A stretch of DNA of 64,000 bases from Halopseudomonas laoshanensis (GTDB lineage: Bacteria > Pseudomonadota > Gammaproteobacteria > Pseudomonadales > Pseudomonadaceae). The notes below the pieces were generated by a model. The model searched no databases and was not told where the DNA came from. It saw nothing but the letters and a program-made list of their open reading frames with translations. Location: contig NZ_QOVF01000002.1 in the NCBI RefSeq assembly GCF_008365385.1, forward strand, positions 866,915 through 930,914. Direction: 5' to 3'. A program made the translations under genes and the position numbers. Below are positions 51,009 through 59,662 of this stretch, piece by piece; position 1 is the stretch's first letter; every line of letters starts with the position of its first letter.

Positions 51009-51029
51009 CCCGACATGCAACATGTCGGG
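51009..51029. other. Intercistronic palindrome between cupredoxin gene and copA
   Basis: CCCGACATG-CAA-CATGTCGGG, perfect 9-base stem with a three-base loop in the 83-base gap. Placed to stop part of the transcript after the cupredoxin or protect its 3' end; no T-run. Confidence 0.6.
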
Positions 51030-51052
51030 CATTTATCTAGCTAGAAAACCGA

Positions 51053-51613
51053 TCAGTTAAAATTCACATCGCCGTACATGCCAGCCTGGTAATGGCCGGG
51101 AACGTTGCAGGCAAACTCGATGGCGCCTTTCTCTGCAAATTTCCAAATGATTTCCTTGTTCTCACCCGGCTCCAGCAACACGCTATTGGGATCGTCATGC
51201 TTCATGGAGTGGCCTTTGCCCATATCCATGTCCATGCCCATCATGCTGTGATCCATACCCATCATCTCTTTGTTCAACTTACCGCCCTGAATGACCCCGT
51301 GCTCAACCATCATCATCATTTCGGCTTGGTGAGCCTCATGCATAGACGCCGTGCCAATATTGAACTCATGGACCAGGCTACCCTTGTTCTCAATCACAAA
51401 GCGCACGGTTTCACCTGGCTTGACGTCAATGGCTTCAGGCTCGTAATAATTGTCATGCATCACAACGTTAATGGTGCGGCTTGCATCAGAGGCATTGGCC
51501 GCCTCACCGATATTCACGGCTTTTCCGTGTCCTCCGTCGTGAGCTCCAGCCCCAAGAGCCAGAACCGAAACCGACATAGCCATTGCTGCTACTGCAAATC
51601 TTGATAAGCTCAT
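51053..51613 (-). CDS. Cupredoxin-family copper protein with Met/His insert
   Basis: 186 residues. Signal peptide (FAVAAMAMSVSVLALGAGA), HDGGHGK, then a plastocyanin-like fold with YYEPEAIDVKPGETVRFVI and C-terminal FACNVPGHYQAGMYG (Cys-His-Met). An insert holds GMDHSMMGMDMDMGKGHSMKHD, a soft-metal binding stretch. ATG 51613 has GGAGAGG. First gene of the second copper operon, divergent from the copR2-type regulator. Confidence 0.88.
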   Translation of the reverse strand: MSLSRFAVAAMAMSVSVLALGAGAHDGGHGKAVNIGEAANASDASRTINVVMHDNYYEPEAIDVKPGETVRFVIENKGSLVHEFNIGTASMHEAHQAEMMMMVEHGVIQGGKLNKEMMGMDHSMMGMDMDMGKGHSMKHDDPNSVLLEPGENKEIIWKFAEKGAIEFACNVPGHYQAGMYGDVNFN

Positions 51614-51686
51614 TAAAGCCTCTCCTGTTATTTGGCCCCAGTCAGGGGCTGTGGGCTTGCTGTTTGCAAGCACGTACGTCCAGATT

Positions 51687-51769
51687 GATGATTATCATCG
51701 TCCATCAACCTGAATCCTTTCTGAATATATCCAGCTGTTTTCTATTCAGGCAGAGTTCAGGTGAATCAG
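51687..51769 (+). promoter_or_regulatory. Divergent copper promoter with TTCAGG direct repeats
   Basis: TTCAGG-CAGAG-TTCAGG at 51745-51761 (11-base period) is a typical OmpR-family direct repeat. A separate palindrome GATGA-TTA-TCATC at 51687-51699 resembles half of a Fur-type site. Both lie between the cupredoxin operon and the two-component genes. Confidence 0.55.
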
Positions 51770-51813
51770 TGACACTCAAATCGACTGTGCTCAGATTGCG
51801 GAGGAAACAACTG

Positions 51814-52479
51814 ATGAGACTACTGCTGGTGGAGGATGACTGCTTGTTAGCCGAAGGGCTCGCCAGCCAGCTTGAGAAAGCGGGTTTTAGCGTGGACAGG
51901 ACGCAAACCGCTAAAGAAGCCATCCTTCTGGGTGAGCAAGAAGACTATAGGGTGGGCGTTCTGGATCTGGGGCTACCGGATGGCAATGGTCTGGATGTAC
52001 TCCGCAGCTGGCGCTCCAGCAACGCCAGCTTCCCAGTATTGATCCTGACGGCGCGCGGGGATTGGCAAGATAAGGTAAATGGCCTGAAAGCGGGCGCCGA
52101 TGACTACCTGACCAAACCATTCCGGACGGAAGAGCTGGTGGCACGGCTTAACGCCATCGTGCGCCGAAGTGAGGGGCGCGTTCACACGTCGGTGAAAGCG
52201 GGCGGCTTTGAACTGGACGAAAATCGCCAAAGCCTGAAGATCAAAGATGGCTCAGAGCATAGCCTGACCGGTACCGAATTCCGCCTGCTGCGCTGTCTGA
52301 TGAGCCGGCCTGGTCAGGTTTTTTCCAAGGAACAGCTCATGGAGCAGCTCTACAACCTGAGCGAAAGCCCGAGCGACAATATAATCGAGGCGTACATACG
52401 CCGCCTCAGAAAATTAGTGGGAGCCAATACCATCGCGACACGACGCGGTCAGGGGTATTTATTTGATGATGCTGTTTAA
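51814..52479 (+). CDS. OmpR-family response regulator
   Basis: 221 residues. MRLLLVEDDCLLAEGLASQL, phospho-Asp in GVLDLGLPDGNGLDVL, DDYLTKPFRTEELVARL, winged helix ending IIEAYIRRLRKLVG. Nearest in style to PmrA/QseB/PhoP regulators rather than CopR/CzcR. ATG 51814 has GGAGG nine bases upstream; earlier in-frame starts lie in the promoter. Overlaps the kinase gene. Confidence 0.88.
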   Translation: MRLLLVEDDCLLAEGLASQLEKAGFSVDRTQTAKEAILLGEQEDYRVGVLDLGLPDGNGLDVLRSWRSSNASFPVLILTARGDWQDKVNGLKAGADDYLTKPFRTEELVARLNAIVRRSEGRVHTSVKAGGFELDENRQSLKIKDGSEHSLTGTEFRLLRCLMSRPGQVFSKEQLMEQLYNLSESPSDNIIEAYIRRLRKLVGANTIATRRGQGYLFDDAV

Positions 52480-53806
52480 AAAACCAACATCGGTCAAGGG
52501 CACACTGTTGGCGCTGTTGCTACCTTCGGGTATAGCCCTAATGGCAACCGCCTGGCTTGTTCACGGTATTCTATTGGAGAGAATGTCCTGGAACTTTGTT
52601 GAAAGTCGGCTGCAAGATGAAGTGGCCTTTCTCGAAACGCAGATACGCCAATCCGATGGCAAGATAGACACGTTACGCACAGGTGACTATTTCCAAGAGG
52701 TTTTTCACCATTCTTTCGCCATTCAGTCTCCAACCCAGACCATTATTTCACCCAGTACCTGGGAGACATTACTAGGCCCCTTGCTGCAATCAGATCAACA
52801 GGGCGCGATCAGAGTGCGTAAAACCTCTGCAGCCGGTGCGCCATCCGATGTCATCGCCTTTAGAAAAGCATTCGTAGTGAATGATCAGCCTTTAGTCGTC
52901 ATCGTGTCCGAAGACATGGCAGCGCTGAAGGCCAGCCAGGCAGAGCTGCATGCCTGGACGGCGATTGTATCCATCATGCTGATTTTATTACTCGTGGGCG
53001 TTATCTGGATTGGCATCACCCTGTCTATGCGGCCGGTTATATCGCTCCAGGCTTCACTGAAAAAACTGCAAGGCGGTGAGGTATCGCGAATTCACGTCAA
53101 GGCGCCAGAGGAGCTACAGCCTCTAGTTAAACAGCTCAATCAGCTGCTTGATTTTCTTGACCGGCGCCTTGAACGCTCGCGGGATGCGCTCGCTAACCTG
53201 TCCCACAGCGTCAAGACGCCGATCGCAGCGGTCAGGCAGATTCTGGAAGACACCAGTCGCCCGCTGGACGATGACTTGAGGCGCGAAATGGGATCGCGAC
53301 TCGGTGATATCGACAAGCAACTGGAGGCAGAGATGCGGCGTAGCCGCTTTGCTGGACCCCAGGTCGGGAAAAGCGCTTTTCCGGTGAAACAGGCAAGGGA
53401 TCTTTTATGGATGTTTGGTCGTTTGTATCCCGAAAAATCGTTCGAGTTAACTACAGATATGACGGAAGAACATCGCTGGCCTGTTGAAGAACACGACCTG
53501 AGCGAAATTCTTGGCAATCTTCTGGATAACGCCGGCAAGTGGTCATCAACCTTCGTCGACCTATCCCTTAGAGAAGACAACAAGCAGATGCTTATCGTCG
53601 TGGCTGACGATGGCACTGGCGTTGCACAAGACGCGGTAAGTGCGTTAGGTAAACGTGGATTGAGACTGGACGAGCAGACGCCCGGACATGGCCTGGGACT
53701 GGCAATCGTTTGCGATATAGTCGAACGCTATAGTGGGCAGACACATTTTTCACACAGTTCCTTGGGTGGCTTAAAAATTGCGATCGTTTTCCACCGAAAA
53801 ACCTAA
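52463..53806 (+). CDS. Sensor histidine kinase (PhoQ-like branch)
   Basis: 447 residues. Helices near 13-35 and 172-195; periplasmic sensor between. HAMP, then H-box ALANLSHSVKTPIAAVRQIL, in which HSVKTP replaces HELRTP as in PhoQ-type kinases. N-box EILGNLLDNAGKW, G-box TPGHGLGLAIVCDIV. Translationally coupled to the regulator. Likely senses periplasmic copper given the divergent cop operon. Confidence 0.87.
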   Translation: MMMLFKKPTSVKGTLLALLLPSGIALMATAWLVHGILLERMSWNFVESRLQDEVAFLETQIRQSDGKIDTLRTGDYFQEVFHHSFAIQSPTQTIISPSTWETLLGPLLQSDQQGAIRVRKTSAAGAPSDVIAFRKAFVVNDQPLVVIVSEDMAALKASQAELHAWTAIVSIMLILLLVGVIWIGITLSMRPVISLQASLKKLQGGEVSRIHVKAPEELQPLVKQLNQLLDFLDRRLERSRDALANLSHSVKTPIAAVRQILEDTSRPLDDDLRREMGSRLGDIDKQLEAEMRRSRFAGPQVGKSAFPVKQARDLLWMFGRLYPEKSFELTTDMTEEHRWPVEEHDLSEILGNLLDNAGKWSSTFVDLSLREDNKQMLIVVADDGTGVAQDAVSALGKRGLRLDEQTPGHGLGLAIVCDIVERYSGQTHFSHSSLGGLKIAIVFHRKT

Positions 53807-54166
53807 TGACAGATTGGAGTCACAAGTCTGGTCATTACCACGAACGCAGCCAGCCCTTCAATCCAGTCCGCGTGCGGATGTCCATAGGAAGAAGCGTTTT
53901 TAAGCAAACCACTCTGTTGCGTCCATAGCCCACTGATCGCTTCGGACCGAAAGCCCATCGCATCCCTTTGTCAAAGCTCATGAAGATCATTTACTCATCG
54001 CAAGAACCGACTCATCCATCGATCAAAGGCAAAGACGCCCCTGAGGATGATCTTCGTCGCCAATGAAGACTAGTGTGGCGCAGTGTCTGTCACCGCCACA
54101 CCTATCTCTAAAGGATGCTTGATGTGCACGAGTCGTATTTCCTGATCACTTGGTGATCGCTTAGAG
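53807..54166. other. Gene-free junction between two copper regions
   Basis: 360 bases with no coding signal. Contains a stem-loop at 54073-54101 (GTGTGGCG / CGCCACAC). The metal genes to the right are richer in G+C and in a different style, so this may be a junction between separately acquired blocks. Confidence 0.5.
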
Positions 54167-54361
54167 TCACGGCTTGGCCGGATACCCCGCCTCGCTTAGC
54201 GCCGCGAGAAAAGCGCTCTCCGCTAGGTCGCTATTAACCCGAACCTCACGCGCGGGTGGGTCGGTTTCAATGCGGGCTTGCGGGTCGACGTTCAGCAGCG
54301 CCCTGGTAACGGACTTGGCGCATCCGCCGCAGGTCATGTTTGGAATGTGTAAACGAAACAT
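54167..54361 (-). CDS. copZ: CopZ-like copper chaperone (single HMA)
   Basis: 64 residues: MFRLHIPNMTCGGCAKSVTRAL, with the MTCGGC copper motif, and ending SEAGYPAKP. ATG 54361 has AGGAG; the longer frame to 54568 overlaps a MerR-type promoter and is rejected. Hands Cu(I) to CopA. Confidence 0.9.
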   Translation of the reverse strand: MFRLHIPNMTCGGCAKSVTRALLNVDPQARIETDPPAREVRVNSDLAESAFLAALSEAGYPAKP

Positions 54362-54393
54362 CTTGATCTCCTGGTTGGGTACGGTGTCGAACC

Positions 54394-54424
54394 AATATGA
54401 GGTTTGACAGCATGGTAAGGTCAA
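54394..54424 (-). promoter_or_regulatory. CueR-type promoter of copZ
   Basis: On the minus strand: -35 TTGACC (54419-54424), 19-base spacer starting TTACCATG, and -10 CATATT (54394-54399). The long spacer fits MerR-family activation; the dyad is only half conserved. Confidence 0.65.
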
Positions 54425-54564
54425 ACACTTTTTAACGAATTTTTCCACTCCGCATTCAATGTTGAAATCCGTGCCCCAGGGTTTGAGAAGGATGACCATC
54501 AAAGAAGGATGGTCTCTGCTGGGTACGAGCGATGCTGAGAACTGAGATGCGCGCTCACCTGAGC

Positions 54565-55059
54565 TCACGAAAGAGCTTCCTTGGCGGCGCGGTGGCGTGA
54601 CGAGGCGGGTGTGCCGACCCCAAACCGAGGCGCCCTATTTGGAGCCTGTGACCACTGTTCCGCTGCGGCAGCCGGTGCAGCTAAATCCGTAAGAATCGGG
54701 CAATCCGGGCGGTGATTACCGTGGCAGTGATCCGCCAGGTGCTCGAGCGTTTGCGCCATTGCTTGCAGTTCAGCAATTTTCGCCTTCAGCCCGGCAGCAT
54801 GGGAGAGCGCCATCGCCTTGACGTCAGCACTCGCGCGGTCACGGTCGCGCCACAGGACTAGTAGTGCCGAGATCTGTTCGACAGAAAAGCCAAGGTCACG
54901 TGCGCGACGGATGAAGCGAAGGCTATGCACTTCCGGCAAACTGTAATGTCGGTAGCCAGCATCAGAACGAACGGCTTGCGGGATCAATCCAATCTGCTCG
55001 TAGTAGCGAATCATCTTCGCAGAGACGCCGGAGAGCTTGGACGCTTGACCGATATTCAT
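54565..55059 (-). CDS. cueR: CueR-type MerR-family Cu(I) sensor
   Basis: 164 residues. MNIGQASKLSGVSAKMIRYYEQIGLIP is the MerR DNA-binding domain; LEHLADHCHGNHRPDCPILTDL carries the two Cys of the Cu(I) site (CueR spacing). C-terminal extension of about 40 residues (PAAAAEQW... to ALS) is longer than E. coli CueR. Between the glutaredoxin-like gene and copZ on the same strand. Confidence 0.92.
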   Translation of the reverse strand: MNIGQASKLSGVSAKMIRYYEQIGLIPQAVRSDAGYRHYSLPEVHSLRFIRRARDLGFSVEQISALLVLWRDRDRASADVKAMALSHAAGLKAKIAELQAMAQTLEHLADHCHGNHRPDCPILTDLAAPAAAAEQWSQAPNRAPRFGVGTPASSRHRAAKEALS

Positions 55060-55089
55060 CTTTTATCCTCCTAGGGAATTAATCAAATG

Positions 55090-55474
55090 TCACCCGAAAA
55101 ACCGAGGGTCTAACCTGCGCGCCGATGCTTCTGCAGGCGTAAAGAACACATCGGCATGCAGGTCCTCAGACTGCAGCCCGCGTGCCCTAGAGATCAGCAT
55201 AGCCGCTTCACCCATTGGTGGCGGCCCGGCGACATCCAGGCCCGGTTTTTGCGAAGGAAACGTACCGTAGAAGACCTTTTCGGCCACCAAGGTGATCGGT
55301 GCGACACGCACACCAGTGCGCGCCTTGGCTTCCTCCATGATCTCGGGGTCCAAGAGATCGCGCTCTTCGAACGCGATTCCCTCTCTCTCTCTCGAGCCAG
55401 GCCTTCAGCGCCCAACAGTCAGGGCAAGTCGGTGTCGTGTAGATGATGACTTCGGGGTGAGATGCGCTAGCCAT
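55090..55474 (-). pseudogene. Glutaredoxin-like gene frameshifted in a GA repeat
   Basis: First part from ATG 55474 (AAGGAGG upstream): SHPEVIIYTTPTCPDCWALKAWLERE, with CPDC active site. Second part in another frame: GIAFEERDLLDPEIMEEAKARTGVRVAPITLV and on to 55090. The two join at a 13-base GA tract (55381-55393). A tract of 9 or 15 bases would keep the frame. Likely a pseudogene or slippage-prone gene; product would be a 4-Cys-type glutaredoxin of about 125 residues next to copA. Confidence 0.82.
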
Positions 55475-55529
55475 GATGGCCTCCTTCATCTTGTTTGGGT
55501 GCCCAGTCAGACAGTCAATCGGACGTGGA

Positions 55530-58103
55530 TCAGTGACCATCCACCAGACCTGACGTGGGCGATGCGATCACGCCCTCCGACGTCTCGCTGCGGGCCTCGA
55601 CCGACATGGGGGCGCGGAAGCGCTTGAGCCGGAGTGCGTTGCCGAGCACAAAGACACTGGAGAGCGCCATTGCGGCCGCTGCAAAGATCGGCGAAAGCAA
55701 GGTGCCGTTCAACGGGTAGAGCGCGCCCGCCGCCACCGGGATAAGCACAGCGTTATAGGCGAAGGCCCAGAACAGGTTCTGCTTGATGTTGCGAATCGTG
55801 GCCTGACTAAGCGCGATCGCATTCGTCACGCCACGCAAGTCGCCCGACATTAGCACCACGTCAGCCGCCTCGATCGCTACATCGGTTCCCGTGCCGATAG
55901 CGAGTCCAACATCCGCTTCGGCGAGTGCCGGCGCGTCGTTGATACCGTCTCCCACAAAGGCCACCTGCGCGCCATTGATGCGGAACCGCTTCAGCGCCGC
56001 GACCTTACCGTCGGGCAAGACCTCGGCCGCGACTTCATCGATGCCGAGCTGCTTGGCAATCGCCGCAGCGGTCGCCGCATTGTCGCCGGTGATCATCGCG
56101 ACTTTGAGTCCGAGCGCGTGCAGTGCCTTGATTGCTTCGGGCGTCGTCTCTTTGATCGGATCTGCGACTGCAATCACCCCTGCCAAGCGGCCGTCGATCG
56201 CGGCATAGAGTGGGCTCTTGCCTTGCTCGCCGAGACGCTGGGCGGTAGACAGGAAGCTCGACACATCAAGACCGAGCTGCGTCATGAATCGATCCGCGCC
56301 GACGGCGACGGTACGACCTGCGACCTTGGCCGACACGCCGAAGCCCGGTGTGGCATCGAAGCTGTCGATGGGTGCCAGGGTGAGGTTTAACTGCTTTGCG
56401 GCTGTGACGATGGATTCGGCAATCGGGTGCTCGGAGCGGGTCTCGACGGCCGCAACAAGAGCGAGCACTTCGTTGTATTCGAAGCCCTCGGCGGGCACGA
56501 GATCGGTCAGCTCGGGGCGTCCTTTGGTCAACGTGCCGGTCTTGTCGAGCGCGATAACGCTCACATCACGCAGCGCCTGCAAAGCTTCGCCCTTGCGAAA
56601 GAGTACGCCGAGCTCGGCCGCACGGCCTGTGCCGACCATAATCGAGGTCGGGGTGGCCAGCCCCATGGCGCATGGGCAGGCGATAATAAGAACCGCAACT
56701 GCATTAACGAGCGCAAAAGTCAGCGCCGGGGACGGGCCGAAAATTAGCCAGACCAGAAAGGTCAACGTGGCTGCTGCCATCACCGCTGGGACGAACCACA
56801 TGGTTACTTTATCGACCAGCGCCTGGATCGGCAGCTTCGAACCCTGCGCTTGCTCAACAAGGCGAATGATCTGCGCGAGCACTGTATTCGCCCCGACCTT
56901 GGTTACACGAAAACTGAAAGCACCCGTCTTGTTGATCGTGCCGCCGACGACCCCGGCGCCCATCCCCTTCGACACGGGCACCGGCTCGCCGGTGATCATG
57001 CTCTCGTCAACATAAGAGGCACCTTCGACGACTTCGCCGTCGACCGGAATCTTCTCTCCCGGACGAACGAGCACGATGTCACCGGTCGTCACCTGATCGA
57101 GAGCAATCTCGACCGTTTCGCCGTTGTGCTGGACGCGCGCGGTCTTGGCCTGAAGTCCGACGAGTCGCTTGATCGCCTGCGAGGTTCGCCCCTTGGCGCG
57201 CGCCTCCAGCATGCGTCCTAGCAGGATCAAGGTAACGATGACCGCGGCAGCTTCGAAATAGACGTTTGCGGTGCCCTGTGGCAGTACCTCAGGGACGAAG
57301 GTTGCGACGATCGAATAGCCATAAGCCGCCGCAGTGCCGACCGCGACAAGCGAGTTCATGTCGGGGGCACCGCGCAGCAACGCCGGCACTCCCTTGCGGA
57401 AGAAACGCAGACCCGGACCGAACATGACCAGTGTGGCGAGCGCGAACTGCACATACCAGTTGATCTGCTGCCCCAGGACCCCCATCACCCAATGATGCAT
57501 GGCGGGAATAAGGTGCGAGCCCATCTCGAGGATGAAGACGGGCAAGGTGAGAATGGCTGCAGTGAGGAAAGAGCGTCGCAGTGCCCGTGCCTCGCTCTCA
57601 CGGCGCTCGGTGTCCTGATCGCCAGCATTGGCCGTTTCGGCGGACAAGCGACGGGACTTGTACCCCGCTTGTTGGACTGCAGCTTCAAGGTCGACCGTGG
57701 AGACGACCCCTACAAAATAGCGCACACGCGCGCGCTCGGTCGCTAAGTTGACAGTGGCTTCGAGTACGCCCGGGATTTTTGCGAGCGCCTTCTCTACCCG
57801 GCCCACACACGACGCGCAGGTCATGTCCTCGATTGCCAGCTCGGTGGTCTCTTCGCGAACGGTGTAGCCGGCGCTCTCGATGGCGCGGACAGCCGCCTGC
57901 GGATCGGCCAAGCCGGTGAAAGTGATGTCAGCGCGCTCGGTAGCGAGATTGACCGAGGCCGTCTGCACGCCGGGGACCGCTTTCAGCGCGCGCTCGACAC
58001 GGCCGACACAAGATGCACAGGTCATGCCTTCGACCGGCAGGCTGAAACGAGCGTCTGCTGACACTGCTGGATTGGCGTGATGTTGCCGGGAAACGGAGGC
58101 CAT
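55530..58103 (-). CDS. copA: CopA-type Cu(I) P1B ATPase with two HMA domains
   Basis: 857 residues. Two HMA domains with [15 protein letters not shown] and [15 protein letters not shown]. Core: [40 protein letters not shown]-terminal [11 protein letters not shown] and [15 protein letters not shown] are Cu(I)-type. ATG 58103 has AAGGAG seven bases upstream. Controlled by an upstream CueR-type promoter. Confidence 0.95.
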   Translation of the reverse strand: MASVSRQHHANPAVSADARFSLPVEGMTCASCVGRVERALKAVPGVQTASVNLATERADITFTGLADPQAAVRAIESAGYTVREETTELAIEDMTCASCVGRVEKALAKIPGVLEATVNLATERARVRYFVGVVSTVDLEAAVQQAGYKSRRLSAETANAGDQDTERRESEARALRRSFLTAAILTLPVFILEMGSHLIPAMHHWVMGVLGQQINWYVQFALATLVMFGPGLRFFRKGVPALLRGAPDMNSLVAVGTAAAYGYSIVATFVPEVLPQGTANVYFEAAAVIVTLILLGRMLEARAKGRTSQAIKRLVGLQAKTARVQHNGETVEIALDQVTTGDIVLVRPGEKIPVDGEVVEGASYVDESMITGEPVPVSKGMGAGVVGGTINKTGAFSFRVTKVGANTVLAQIIRLVEQAQGSKLPIQALVDKVTMWFVPAVMAAATLTFLVWLIFGPSPALTFALVNAVAVLIIACPCAMGLATPTSIMVGTGRAAELGVLFRKGEALQALRDVSVIALDKTGTLTKGRPELTDLVPAEGFEYNEVLALVAAVETRSEHPIAESIVTAAKQLNLTLAPIDSFDATPGFGVSAKVAGRTVAVGADRFMTQLGLDVSSFLSTAQRLGEQGKSPLYAAIDGRLAGVIAVADPIKETTPEAIKALHALGLKVAMITGDNAATAAAIAKQLGIDEVAAEVLPDGKVAALKRFRINGAQVAFVGDGINDAPALAEADVGLAIGTGTDVAIEAADVVLMSGDLRGVTNAIALSQATIRNIKQNLFWAFAYNAVLIPVAAGALYPLNGTLLSPIFAAAAMALSSVFVLGNALRLKRFRAPMSVEARSETSEGVIASPTSGLVDGH

Positions 58104-58135
58104 TTCATTACTCCTTAAATATTGGTGGTGAAAGA

Positions 58136-58166
58136 AGCCTAAAGGTTCCCAACATTGGAAGGTCAA
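58136..58166 (-). promoter_or_regulatory. CueR-type promoter of copA
   Basis: Minus strand: -35 TTGACC (58161-58166), 19-base spacer, -10 TAGGCT (58136-58141). The dyad ACCTTCC-AATGTTG-GGAACCT inside the spacer is a close match to known CueR operators. Confidence 0.85.
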
Positions 58167-58195
58167 GGCCTATGTGTGATTTATTTCGCGAGGCG

Positions 58196-59662
58196 TCATT
58201 TCAGGCCGTCGGCGCCACGGCAGTCCTGATTCGACTGCTCGCAGACCTCCCAACCGCCGCCCAACGCCTTGTAGATGCTAACAACGGCAAGCCACTGGGA
58301 AGTCCGAGCGGCTGTCAGCGCACGCCGGCTTGCTAAGTCGGACCGTTCGGCTTCGAGCACATCCAGGTAGATACCTTCACCGGCTGAGAACTGCAGGCGA
58401 GCAAGACGAGCCGTCTCGCGGTTTGCCTCTGACTCCTGCATACGCAGCGCAAGCGTGCTACCCGCAGCGCCATAGGCCTTGAAGGCGTCGTCAGCTTCCT
58501 GCAATGCGCGCAACACGGTTCGGTCGTAGAGGATCAACGCCTCTTTGGTACGTGCCTCGCTAGCGGCGATCCGTGCACGCACGCGACCGGTATCGAGAAA
58601 AGACCAACGAATGACCGGAGCGATGAAGCCCGACTGGCCACCTGCCCAACTCAACGCACTGAGACTACCCGCTACGAATCCGATTGATCCTTGTACCTGG
58701 ACGTCAGGGTAAAGCCCGGCCGTCTCAACACCGATACGAGCGGTCGCCGCAGCAAGAGACCGTTCGGCCGCTACAATATCGGCACGCCGAGAAATGAGTG
58801 ACAATGGATCGCCCACGACGATCGTCCGGACTTCAAGCGCTTCACGCACAGGCGTGTTTGGGGGCAATCTGAGCGTCTGGGGCGTTTCACCAACTAGGAT
58901 AGCCAGAGCATTGGCGGCGACCGCTCGCCGGCGTTGCAGTTCGGGCGCAGCCGCCTCCACATTACGCAACAATGCCTCTGCAAGGAGCCGGTCAAATTCG
59001 CTCGCTGAACCGGCGCTAACCAGGCGTTCCACCAGGGCAAGGCTTTCGCGCTGGCTTTGGGTGATTCCAGCGACGACGGCGATTTCGGCTTCAATTCCGC
59101 GCAGCTCAAACCAGGTCGCGGCCACCTCAGAAGCGACGGCCGCCTGCACACTGCGCATCAACGCTTCGCGCGAGCCCACTTGAGCTTGAGCCGCTTCAAC
59201 AGATCGCCTCACGCGGCCAAAAAGGTCAATTTCCCAGGAGGCGTCTATTGTGCCGCGATAGTTTTCACTACCGCGCGACTGGTCAGGCGGCGTCTCGACT
59301 TTACTCCTGCGGCGGTCTTCGTAGCTAAGCGTGGCACCGCCGCCGGGCAGAAACCCTTGACGGTTCTCACTTAGAAGGGCTTTCGCTTCGTCGAGCCGCG
59401 CGGCGGCGATTCCGATATCATGATTTACTGCCAGCGCGCGCCTAATCAACGTGACTAGCGCTGGATCGTCGAAGGCTCGCCACCAGGCTACATCGACGGC
59501 CCCAGCAGCAAGCCCTGCCGGCGTTTCGCCAAAGCTTGTAGGAAACTGCGATGAAGGTAGCGAAGGTAGCGCGGGCGACGAGTAGTTTGGACCCGCCGCA
59601 CATCCGGCCAAAAAGAGAAACCCACTCACCAGGAGCAACAATTTTGCACTTGGACGCCTCAT
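58196..59662 (-). CDS. RND efflux outer-membrane lipoprotein (NodT/OprM type)
   Basis: 488 residues. Lipobox LFLAGCAAGPNY and typical NodT start; OEP repeats with LIRRALAVNHDIGIAAARLDEAKALL and SLISRRADIVAAERSLAAATARIGVE. Channel for the HAE-1 pump next to it; stop and start overlap by four bases. Confidence 0.9.
   Translation of the reverse strand: MRRPSAKLLLLVSGFLFLAGCAAGPNYSSPALPSLPSSQFPTSFGETPAGLAAGAVDVAWWRAFDDPALVTLIRRALAVNHDIGIAAARLDEAKALLSENRQGFLPGGGATLSYEDRRRSKVETPPDQSRGSENYRGTIDASWEIDLFGRVRRSVEAAQAQVGSREALMRSVQAAVASEVAATWFELRGIEAEIAVVAGITQSQRESLALVERLVSAGSASEFDRLLAEALLRNVEAAAPELQRRRAVAANALAILVGETPQTLRLPPNTPVREALEVRTIVVGDPLSLISRRADIVAAERSLAAATARIGVETAGLYPDVQVQGSIGFVAGSLSALSWAGGQSGFIAPVIRWSFLDTGRVRARIAASEARTKEALILYDRTVLRALQEADDAFKAYGAAGSTLALRMQESEANRETARLARLQFSAGEGIYLDVLEAERSDLASRRALTAARTSQWLAVVSIYKALGGGWEVCEQSNQDCRGADGLK

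Noticed and set aside
53807..54166. A gene or tRNA in the 360-base gap
   Set aside because: No frame with a ribosome site or motif and no cloverleaf found by eye.
54167..54568. 133-codon version of copZ
   Set aside because: The extra 69 residues cover the MerR-type promoter and have no domain; ATG 54361 with AGGAG is better.
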